In this document: piece after piece, positions 34,811-44,700 of the stretch
Layout of the letters: each line of letters begins with the position of its first letter
How positions within the stretch are numbered: the first letter of the stretch is position 1
From: Pezicula radicicola
Lineage: Eukaryota; Ascomycota; Leotiomycetes; Helotiales; Dermateaceae
Direction: 5' to 3'
DNA: 64,000 bases
Assembly (NCBI GenBank): GCA_003008705.1
Contig: PDUO01000007.1
Coordinates: 526,123-590,122 of the forward strand
The notes under the pieces: generated by a model
The model's database searches: none
What the model saw: the letters and a program-made list of their open reading frames with translations, nothing else
Told to the model about the DNA's origin: nothing
Made by a program: the position numbers and the translations under genes

Positions 34811-35463
34811 CACGAAATGTTGTTTAAAGGAACAATGTCTAATGCTTCGCTCTGTTACGGACTCTGGAACAGTCAGTGCCTGGGCCTTAAACTATTGGAG
34901 AGAGACCTTAGAAAATAACATGTACTGATCAAGACATGGCCAACATGCTGTACTCTACCCTTAGTAGTAGCCAATCGAAGATAGTATGTATCTAGAAGAC
35001 GATTCTTTTTACATTATAGGGGAAAGCATACTTCAACTTTCTTGGAGCAATGAAAAATCACAAATTTCGGCCATACCGAAGTTTTTAGTTTCAGAGGGAT
35101 ATAAAGATCGCATCCAGGAACTTCTGAGTTCTAAGCATGCAGTAATTGCTTCCTTATCCAGCTAAGTCAATTTTTGGAATATCGGAAGGTTTCCAGCGCC
35201 ATTGAACGTTAAGAGGGGGTATCTAGTTATTACTTAATTAATAAAACCTCGGGGGTTTCTAGCATCAATTGTCTAGCAGTAAAAAGTAATATTTACTCAT
35301 CACTCAATTGTGCACCTCTATCTCAACGTAGCATAGTTGCACCACCTGACCCTATCGGTATTCCTCTGAGTTGTACCCTTTGAGGTTTAGGTCTTACATT
35401 ACTGACTTGACACAATCGACTCAAGAACGCCATTTCCGCTTGATACATTCTCCCGTGTCTAGC
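34811..35463. other. Intergenic
   Basis: AT-rich spacer between two genes of unknown function whose 3' ends face each other. No recognisable feature is present. Confidence 0.4.
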
Positions 35464-36111
35464 TTACTGCTTCTTTGCATTCATGACAAGAACCCACTCC
35501 CTTGCCTCTTTAGCTGCTATTACACGTTCCTCGTCTATCCGCTGTTGTACATTCTTCTCTCGCTGCACATCCTCTCCGCAACCACCCATCTCAACATCTA
35601 CCCAATCCTCCCATTCCTGCGCTTCCAAACATTGTCGTTCTCGCTTTTGCCGTGCATCGTCGCACGTAGCACAATCTGCCCCGGCCTCTACCTTTACACT
35701 AACGTCCGCCGAATTCGCACTTTGGGTGTTTTTGGGATTGATTGATGGTCCAGCGCAAGATGGTGTATGTATTATTGTGTTGTGGCCGCACAAGAACACT
35801 GTATCCAGCAAGCTTTATTAGTTGTTTGTTTAAACGTAAGCGATAAACATAGGGGTAATAAACATACCCTTTTGCATATGGTGACACTTAGGTGGATTAC
35901 GAATATCATTCTCACGTTGTCGTTCCCTGAGTGCTATTCCTTCTGCTGCTGCCGTCGCCTCTCTTCTTCGTCTGTCTTCCATCTGTTGTAACATTTGCTC
36001 GTGCTCGCCAATTCGCGTTAGTCCTTGTTGACTTGTGCTAGCTCTTGGCGCGAATGTTGGGGTGAAGAGTGTATAGTGATAGAGATGTGGGAGAGTGATG
36101 TATGAGAACAT
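35464..36111 (-). CDS. Small charged protein with CGH..C..CxxC motif
   Basis: Exons are 36111..35868 and 35798..35464, with a 69-bp intron (GTATGT..ACAG) joining QK to VFLCGHNT, giving 192 residues. The N-terminus reads MFSYITLPHLYHYTLFTP. A charged helical segment follows (EHEQMLQQMEDRRRREATAA), then CGHNTIIHTPSC, CATCDDARQKRERQCL, and a long Glu/Lys-rich helix. The Cys/His pattern (C-G-H ... C ... C-x2-C) could bind zinc, and I have seen similar small proteins in helotialean genomes without assigned function. There is no signal peptide. Two other window genes (58.2 and 62.4 kb) show the same kind of CG(C/H)..C..CxxC spacing. Confidence 0.65.
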
Positions 36112-37016
36112 AGTTACTTGTTTCGCGTTGATGTAATGCTAGGGTGATAGTATGGTATGGCTTTGTATTATGTTTCTTAGAGAGTGCAGAGTGCGAGCGA
36201 AGCTCTTTATATACGCGCTAAGCGAGGTGTAGTTATTCAGGAACACGTTTGTTTGGGAGTTAGGATGTGTTGGACTGGTCGTGAATAGTGAAATCGTGAA
36301 TTAGAGTTGTGTTACTTGGGACTCATGTTATAAGGCGTGTTTAACGGAATGTTGACTGGGTAAAGGTGAGAATCAACCTTTTGACTGTAAGGTGAGCCCA
36401 ATTTCACTTAGGTTCATATCACTCTAATGTAGTTGTACAAATGGTAGGTGCTTAAGTGTAAAAAAACGCTAAGATATAGTGGTTATATACCGGACATACT
36501 TCCTTGCGTAACCACAGCTATGATCAGTCTGCTCCTAGTACACTGATGGCTGCTAGAACACATTGAAATGCCTCCAGACACTCTCCTTAATATGCCTATT
36601 CTTAATGATGTTTGCAGGCCCATTCCCATGGTCACAATTCATTGAACAAACATAGTAAGTATGTTACCTGCCATTATCGCAAAGTTCCATGACATGTAAC
36701 CCAAGGCGTCTATTCTGTCCACGATTGTGCTTGCTCCCTACGGCCGGCCTGCAAAGTACTTTTCGAGAGGAAAGTAGGAAGGAGAATATAAAAGAATGCT
36801 ACGATGCCTAAAAACATTTGATAGCATCACAATGTGGCGTAAGACATTTAGAAGTCCTATTTCATTATATTTGACTCCGTGTGCTTGCTACATGCCCGAC
36901 ATTGAGAATACTACCAAAATTTTCCCAATCTCGAAATCTCCACCCAAAAACTAGGGTTACCAACTGTCCACAACCAAAACCTCCAAAACTACCCAGACTA
37001 TGCGATATATAGAAGC
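36112..37016. other. Intergenic
   Basis: The upstream region of the gene at 35.5-36.1 kb, then sequence running to the stop of the next minus-strand gene. Nothing recognisable is found. Confidence 0.4.
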
Positions 37017-37787
37017 CTAGATAAGAACAATCTTGAAGCCAGAAGGGTTGCCATTTATAAGTTGATCGCCCTCGCGGTACTTTTTTCTGACCATTTTAAT
37101 ACCCTTCATGATACATTCATAAAAAACACTCGAACCTAAGCAACGTGGTACTTCCAGGATGACCCGATGTTGACTACTATTTCTAACAATAGCAAAATCC
37201 TGAATTCCGCCCCGCTCATGATTTCCATTGTATGACCAATTCTGAAGCCTCTGGACCATCGTATCCAAAATACGCCTTTCGTTGCGACCTAAATTACCCC
37301 CTTCAAAAGTGAGAGAATCGCATCCTAGCGCAATTCGAACATGTGTCGGTCCCCAAAGACTCTTGGGAAGAGCCGCGACATTCTGAACCCAAGTCTGTGT
37401 GCCGATGAGGTTAAATTCGGTAATCTTGGCCATGCGCTGTGCTTGAACAACAATCTCTTGTTCGGCGCGTATGAATTTCCCAACTTTCTCGATAGGACCA
37501 GGGAGATGATCTGTGCGTTCATCAAAAGCAAACTCTTTTCTTCCGTGCCGCTCCCAGTACCGCGTGCAAGCTCTGCGGGTAACATCATAGCCTTCAAATT
37601 TCATTCCCTTTACCATCTCTTCCCATAGTGGTTTGCCAAAGAGTGGTGTACGTTTCTCCTTGGCCTCTACTACACGATTCTGCCTGAGAAGCTTATAAAG
37701 AGCCCTTCCCTTTGCCTTCGGCCAAACTTCACCGTTGGGGTTTGTTCTATCAGCCAAGGCTCCGTGTTGCATGGCAGAATCGGACAT
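37017..37787 (-). CDS. Protein with Myb/SANT-like N-terminal segment
   Basis: A single frame of 256 residues from the first ATG (37787). After a short polar start it has KGRALYKLLRQNRVVEAKEK, then LWEEMVKGMKFEGYDVTRRA and CTRYWERHGR. This is the trihelix spacing of fungal Myb/SANT-like DNA-binding domains, in which W, a hydrophobic helix, R..AC..W and R recur. FAFDERTDHLPGP follows, as in that fungal group. The C-terminal half (ALPKSLWGPTHVRIALGCDS, RVILEVPRCLGSSVF) is unknown to me. A DNA-binding role is inference from weak similarity. The upstream 600 bp contain a diverged direct duplication. Confidence 0.55.
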   Translation of the reverse strand: MSDSAMQHGALADRTNPNGEVWPKAKGRALYKLLRQNRVVEAKEKRTPLFGKPLWEEMVKGMKFEGYDVTRRACTRYWERHGRKEFAFDERTDHLPGPIEKVGKFIRAEQEIVVQAQRMAKITEFNLIGTQTWVQNVAALPKSLWGPTHVRIALGCDSLTFEGGNLGRNERRILDTMVQRLQNWSYNGNHERGGIQDFAIVRNSSQHRVILEVPRCLGSSVFYECIMKGIKMVRKKYREGDQLINGNPSGFKIVLI

Positions 37788-37869
37788 GATTGCGTCGGAT
37801 TTGGGGTGGCTTCGGTTTGATTTCGATGCTTTGGAGATGAGTTTTAATGTACTTTTGAATACACAAAGA

Positions 37870-38340
37870 ACTATGAGCTGTTCGTGGAAGAATGGAAGTG
37901 AGACAGGCGAAGGTGAGACGAAGAGCTTTAACAAGCTCCAGGAAATGGTGTGTGGATTGATCCAACTTCAAACAGACCAAGACCCTGATCTTGGGAGAAA
38001 GAAATGGGGACCTCGATGATGAGAATAAGAAGCCTAACAGGCTTGAAGGAAAGGCGATGTTGAGTTGCGAGTTTTTCATGAGAACGTGGTGACAGCAGTG
38101 GCCGCGAGGACGAGAAGATGTGGCTTAGTGAATTTGGGGGAAGGGTGGTGAACCACCGCAATAGCATTCCAGTTGTTGGTGGGAGAAAGAAAGGACGAGG
38201 GCTGAAGAAACTGAGGTCGAAGAATCTTAAGGGAAGGAAGAGCTGTTCGTGGAGGAAAGAAAAGGGCGAGCGCGAAGGGCAGAATAAGAAGTTTAGCGAG
38301 CTCGAGAAAAAAGTGGTGAATTATTCCACAGTCGTGCTCC
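37870..38340. repeat. Diverged direct duplication upstream of the Myb-like gene
   Basis: A segment near 37875-37965 (GAGCTGTTCGTGGAAGAATG... then AGCTCCAGGAAATGGTG) recurs in altered form at about 38239-38325 (GAGCTGTTCGTGGAGGAAAG... then AGCTCGAGAAAAAAGTGGTG). The unit length is about 365 bp. Both copies are purine-rich and give only short, unsupported frames. Confidence 0.5.
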
Positions 38341-38533
38341 AACTGCTTTTGTTTTTTTGTTTTTTTTTTGACAGAAAAAATACAAAAAAAAGGTGAAAAG
38401 TAACACAAGAACTTCAGAAGCTAGAAGTAAACAAAATATAGGAAAAGGTGGAATTATACCAAACCAACAAGGTCTCTTTTCAAAAGGATGAATTAATAAC
38501 AAAAAATTTGTTTAAAAAAATATAATTTAGAAA

Positions 38534-41142
38534 TGTTAGGTCATCAACCCTTAAAGCTAGGTACGATAACAAGGTTACCTTGGCCTTGCACCACTACTGT
38601 TTGTTAAACTAGAATTTACTATATCAAGTTATAAGGTACCTAGGCAAGAATAACTGTAAGTAAGGGGACAAGGACTAAAAGAAACAGCAAAAAGAAAAAG
38701 TGCCAAAAAAAATTAATCTAGAAATGTTAGGTCATCGACTATCAAAGCTAAAATTTAGTTCAAAAAGTCTTTGTATATACCCTATATTATATAATACCCT
38801 ACCATTTCCCATTTATCCTACTTAGTCTTCCTAGTCTATTTAAAAACCTAATAAAATAGATAAAAATCTAATAATATATTTATTTAAAAGCCCTAATTTA
38901 GAGCTTTAATATTTAGTATACCAGCCCTTTACCTTGTATAGAGCTTATACTCTCTTTAGTATAGAAAGAATAAGCCTATTAATAAGCTCTTATAGAACTA
39001 CCTCCTATACCTCTTTTATCTAACCTTTTAAAACTTCTATATTAGCTTGATTATTCTTTAATAAATAGATCTCTAGATATTATCTATATAAAATAGACTT
39101 TATTACCTACTAGATATATTTAATTAGGTTTATATCTAGGCTATAGGTAGGCTAATTAATAACCTAGATTCTATACTCCTTAAACTACTTCCTTACCTTC
39201 CCTAATATATATATTTTTATATTATCTTATTAATAAAATCAACCTAGCTTATATATAGGAAGAAGTACCTCTTTAAGGGCCTATAGATAGCTCTAGGTTA
39301 TATATCTATTACCTTTAGAGTCTAAATCCCTTATTATAATAACTAGCTCTAACCTTCTACTAAGTTATATTATACCCTATACTATTATAGTAATATCTAG
39401 CTTACTATAATTTATAATATTAACTATTTATTACTTATATTATTTATTTAAGAATCACTATACCTAGCTAGTAGGATTTAAGGTATCTAAGGCTATAGAG
39501 TATTTATTAAAGTAGTAGCCCTAGGTAGGGTATTAGCCTTAAAAATAAACTTATTTTAATATATATACCTAAGTTAATTCTACTTCTCTTCCTTATTATT
39601 CCTAATAATATCGAGTTCTCTATAGTATAGCCCTTCTATCTAGGAAGATCCTCTTTAAAGATTTCTAATATATAAGCTTTATAGAGTATANAATATATTA
39701 AATAGTATTCTTTAATAGCTTCTTACTTACTTAAGTTTTATACTATTCTTAGTTTAGCCTATAGGATTATAGGCTCCCTTCGAACTAGTCTAAATAGAGC
39801 TCTCCTTTAGCTTTAATTGAATAGAGGTAGTTGGCTAGTTCGAGGCTTTGGTTTAAAGGTATTCGACTCTTAATATTAGGTATATATATTATAAATTATA
39901 TTACAATAGTAATTAAATTAATATACTAATATATTTATTTTCTCCCTATCTAAAAGAGCTTATATAATAGCTAATCTTTGGTTATTAGTCAATTAACCTC
40001 TAGGCTTTCGATCGGTATTAAGCCTATCTACAAAGGATTTTCGTGGGCTAGGTATTATAGTGTTGTAGGAGGAGTGGTGGGAGGCATGAAAAACGCGTCG
40101 TGTCGTATATATAGGTCGTGCACAAAGAATTTTTGAGCCGAATTTTAGGTACGATAACAAAGTTATCTTGGCCCCGCACCACTCCTATTTGATGTTTGTT
40201 GACATACAATTAACCAAATCAACTTATAACGTAAGCCGGAGATAGGTAAGCTAAGCAAAAACAGTAAAAAAAAGCCAATAAGACCTAAGAACCCCCAAAA
40301 AGCTTAATAATACATACCTCGACCTCGGACCATTTCTGTTTTGTTGATTTAAAATAAATTGAGAACGTAACGCCAAAAGGTCAAATATCCGAGGGGAAAA
40401 AAGAAGAAAAAGAAACATAACAGAGATGTTAGGTCAACAACCCATAAAGCTAGGTACGATAGTATGTGGTACTACCTTGGCCCCGCACCATACTCTGTTT
40501 GTTAAAGGAAAACTCCATAAACAGATTTATCAAGTACCTAAGGTAGGTGAATGCTACTTAAGCGAGCAAACGAATGTCCAAAACCAAAAAAGCTCCAAGA
40601 GCTAAAAACAAGAAATTAAAACAAATTATCAAGAACCTAGGTGGTGAATTACAAGTAATCAAATAAATTGCCAGAACCAAGAGCTTCAAAAAGCCAAAAA
40701 GCCAAAAAAAAGGAATAAATCAGAGATGTTAGGTCAACAACCCGTAAAGCTAGGTACGATAATCTTAGACTACCTTGGCCCCGCACCATTCCCTGTTTGT
40801 TGAAGTAAAACTATATAAACAAACATATCAAGTACCTACACTTCGTAGGTGAATTCTAGGCAAGCACGAATAAACACCCCCCACTAAAAAAATAAAGATG
40901 AAAAAAGATAAAAGAAGATATCAGAAATGTTGGGACAAAAACCCACATGGTATGCTGGCCTATAAATTAGGAAAATGAATACTTAAGCAAAAAGATTCAC
41001 TAAAAAGATTTTAGAAGAAAAAAAAGGGGGNAGGGGGCAAAAGAAAAGGCATTTGAGATGTTAGGTCAACAACCCGTAAAGCTAGGTACGATAGTATAGA
41101 CTACCTTGGCCCCGCACCAGTCTCTGAGGTGTTTGTTGAGGT
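38534..41142. repeat. Cluster of hairpin-headed, A-tailed repeat units
   Basis: Heads beginning TGTTAGGTCA(A/T)C occur at 38534, 38725 (split by an insertion and resuming at 40148), 40427, 40727, 40928 (degenerate) and 41059; another degraded copy lies near 40290-40345. Each head contains AAAGCTAGGTACGATA, a variable loop, and TACCTTGGCCCCGCACCA, then TGTTTGTTGA. The outer arms TCAACAA/TTGTTGA and inner arms GGTA/TACC can pair. Downstream bodies share ATCAAGTACCTA..TAGGTGAAT, another small hairpin, and end in A-rich tails just before the next head. The spacing is irregular (about 130-300 bp). There is no open frame. Two N calls (39691, 41031) show imperfect sequence. Confidence 0.8.
38751..40145. 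mobile_element. RIP-degraded TA-target DNA transposon (Tc1/mariner-like)
   Basis: The 1395-bp insertion splits one repeat unit: the host motif AAAGC-TA-GGTACG is separated into AAAGCTA (to 38750) and TAGGTACG (from 40146), so TA is duplicated. The ends are inverted. The left reads AAATTTAGTTCAAAAAGTCT; the right, reverse-complemented, reads AAATTCGGCTCAAAAATTCT; the match continues through TTTGT..ACC/CCTATAT to about 45 bp. Most differences are C-to-T or G-to-A in the left copy. The body to about 40020 is extremely AT-rich with almost no CpG, while the last 100 bp are not. No transposase frame survives. TA duplication plus size fits the Tc1/mariner superfamily, including fungal Fot/pogo elements. 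Confidence 0.82.
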
Positions 41143-41707
41143 AAGATTACAAAAATTAATTTATTAAGGGATAAGAAAATTTTGAGGTACACCACACAAA
41201 CATCTTATTATAATATCACAGCAGACTATCTAGGCTAATAAGCTAACCCAATAACCTTATTATTCTACACCTTATCATTAACTGGTTCAGTCACAGTCCA
41301 CATTCGATTGAAGAAGTTAGAGGGAAAATATTAACATCTCGCTATTTGGGGCTTTCTCCTCACCCACTCTCTCTATAAGAATACAAATACAAAACACCAG
41401 ATACTACCCATCGGCGAGATGAATAGTATCAGGAGAACCTCCTCTATGTAGCAAGGCTGGTGAAGAGCCTTAGTGCTCCTAACCATGCTAAAAGAAGGAG
41501 CATCATATCAACGCTATGCTACTCCATACGCTAATGCAATTACCAACGCCCCGAAGCCCTTTGCCAAGGTGTTGACACCCGGCTAGCTACGCAGCTGATA
41601 ATTGTCTATCCATAAACCCAAATATCATCAAGCGCCAGTTCCATGCATATTCCCAGACCCAACCTAGGCATAAACGTCTCATTTCCTTAATTTATGCTCC
41701 AGACTCC
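41143..41707. other. Intergenic, end of repeat island
   Basis: The last body of the repeat cluster fades into ordinary spacer and the MOT1 3' region. No gene is seen. Confidence 0.4.
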
Positions 41708-44700
41708 TTACTTCATGCTCTTGAGGAAGCCCTCAAGATCGAACTCCTCTTCGTACTGCTTGTCATCCCAAAGCTCTCCGAGATCATCAAGCCAGCCCTT
41801 CTTGCCCTTCTCTCTCACTTCTCCGGTGGCATCTACCATGTCTTCTTCGTTTTCTGCAGCGGTCTTATCCAGGTCTGGAGCCGTGTCGCCAAGATTGAAC
41901 AGGTCGAGAATCTGGTCTGTTTCCATGGTGCCTAGTCCTGCGTTTTGTTGATTAACTACTGTGGATGCTACGTCGATCTTGAAGCGTTGGAGACTATAAG
42001 ATGTAAGTGTTAGTGATGTATTTATTATGGAAATTGATGAGAATACTTACGACATGATCTTCTCCTCTAGCGTTCCACGGGTAATCAAGCGGTAGACGTT
42101 GACGACTTTCTTCTGTCCAATACGATGCGCGCGGTCCATGGCTTGCAAATCTTTCTGGGGATTCCAATCGTGCTCGACAAATATAACTGTATCTGCTCCA
42201 GTCAAGTTCAAGCCCAAACCACCAACGCTCGTCGTCAACAACAGACAATCATAGCTAGGATCGCTGTTAAACTTGTTGACAATGTCTTGACGTTTGCTAG
42301 CGTCAACAGAACCATCCATACGCAGGTACTGGACTGATGGAAGCATCTTCTTCAAGACGTCATTCTGCACCATATCTAGCATCTCCTTCATTTGACAGAA
42401 AATGAGAGCGCGATGAGGAGATACGTAGTTTGTCTCAGTAGTAATATCGTTAGGATCGGAGGAGGTTTCGGTGCCAATTCCGCAGTCAACGAGGAGATCG
42501 CGTAGAGCCGTCAGTTTTGGTGCGTGAGCTGGATCGCGGAGGCTCGTTCCCTGCTTCTTCAGCAGTGCCTGCGTGTCTTCATATTGCTTATGTCCTTCTT
42601 TCATAACCAGCGCAGGAGAATTGCAGAGCTTGCGCATGTATTGCAACGCTTGGAAGATGTGCTGTTTTCCTTCCTTGTCTCCACTGGCAGCTTTCTCGGC
42701 GAGAGTTTTGCCTTCTTTCTTGGTAAAGTCCTCGAACAGCTTCTTTTGTAGTTCACTAAGGTCGCAATAATAATTTTGAACAATCTTCGGAGGCAGATCA
42801 TCAAGAACTTCTTCCTTGAGACGTCGGAGGAGGAAGGGAAGAACTTGTTTGTGTAAGGCTTCGATAGCAAGCGCACCGGCTTCCTGCTCCTTAGAAGAGG
42901 ATTTGCTGTTACGACTCGCAGCGATTGGTTTGGCGAAACGGTCAAGGAAGACCTTTTCAGTACCGAGGAAGCCAGGCATCAGGAAATCAAAAAGAGACCA
43001 CAGCTCCAAGACGTTGTTCTGAATGGGCGTGCCAGAAAGGATAAGACGGTGATTGCTCAGAAGCTGCTTCACCGCAATAGTAACCTTAGCTCGGGGGTTC
43101 TTGATCAGATGGCCCTCATCAAGCACGAGGTAATTCCAGTTGAGTGGGGTGAGGACATCAGCGTCATTTCGACAGATGTCGTAAGAAGTGATGACAATAT
43201 CGGTCTTGCCCAACTGGTCCCTTACGCGTTGGCGATCAGCTGGCGGCCCAACATAAGCAGTGCAAGAAAGAAATGGTGCGTATGTCTTAATTTCCTGCTG
43301 CCAGTGGCCAGAAAGTGTGGGAGGGCAGACAATGAGTGAAGGCAATCGTCTAACATCAGGTGCCCCAGTCTTGGCAAACTCTTCAGCGCGATTGTGGTGA
43401 TCACTAGCGACCATGCAGAGTGTTTGCAATGTCTTTCCGAGACCCATATCATCACATAGAATTCCGTGAAGATGATATTTGTTCAAAAAGTTGAGCCAGT
43501 TAACGCCTTCTTGTTGGTAAGATCGTAATGTTGCATTGATCGCCACGGGGAGCTCAAACGACTCAACCTTCTTGGGATCCAAGAGCTGGGCGATGAAAGT
43601 GCGTTCACGTTCACGACCCTTCAATAGTTCTTCAGATAATCCAGGAGGATCCGGAATGCCAACCTCGAGCGGTACAAGCTTGACAAGTGTTGCAAAAGTT
43701 GTCGTTGCGATCAGACGAACATCATTATCTGAGTCGCTCATACGTCCAAGCACTGGCACGATGAGGAAGATGACGTACGGAAGGATATTGTCACCCATAA
43801 CGTGAATGAGATGATAAACCGACTCAATAACACCTTGTCGGAAGTGCAGGTCCACTGGATTGCTAATCGAGGGCAACACATTCTCAACAAGCATTGTCAT
43901 GCCTTCTACGGTAATGACGCTGCAAACTGTGGCAAGACATTTTGCAGCCATGTATCGAAACACTGAAAGTTCCGAATGAAGAGCCTTTATAACAGAGGGC
44001 AGCTGGCTCATCACAAATGGATGTAATGTTATGTCGAGTGTAGGTGTCAGGGCCCGAAGAATAGACATTGCATCGACGGCGTTTTGCCCAAGCTCTTGCG
44101 CTGGATCCTTGGCGGCTATTGGCAAATCGCCTGAAAAGCATGATTCCAATGGGCCGGTTATGAGATCACGCAAAGCTGGCACCTTTGCAAGAAGATCAGC
44201 ACCAAAGATACCAGACAGTTGTTCCAACGCCTCCTTTGCACCTCGTCGCATAATCTTCGCTTCCTTGGCCTCCCTGGCGAACTTTGCAGCATCAGGATGG
44301 TCTTTGCGGTCTTCTTCCTTTCGGAGAGACAGGACTGCAGTAGTAAAAGTCGCGTTAGGAGGAAATTCGGGTGTTTCGGAGGTATCAACACAGCAGAATT
44401 TCGCGAGATTCGAGACAACCTTTTGTGCCGGTCCAGAGCGGCCATTTGCGGCAAATAATTCTACAAGTCGAGCCATTGACACAGCGGAGCGCTGCTGCAG
44501 TTCCAGGTTCTCTTCTTTCTTGACGCTGTCCATCATCCCCTTGATAATGTGAGTAGGTTTCTTGGGCAGAACTTTCATGGAGACCAATGCACTTGCGGCA
44601 GCCGACTTAATTCGAATATCTCGCTGTTCCTTGATCGACTTTGCGGTTTCTATTATCGCCATGGCGCTTTCTCTTGCATCTGTCAATGCCGGCAGGGCTA

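Noticed and set aside
38760..40020. Possible transposase relic in the AT-rich body
   Set aside because: No catalytic motif or stretch of protein similarity can be read in any frame; only the ends and the target duplication identify it.
40727..40800. Repeat heads end in CCCCGCACCA, like a tRNA 3' end with CCA
   Set aside because: No cloverleaf fits; the pairing seen is a long two-part hairpin, and CCA is not encoded in nuclear tRNA genes of fungi.
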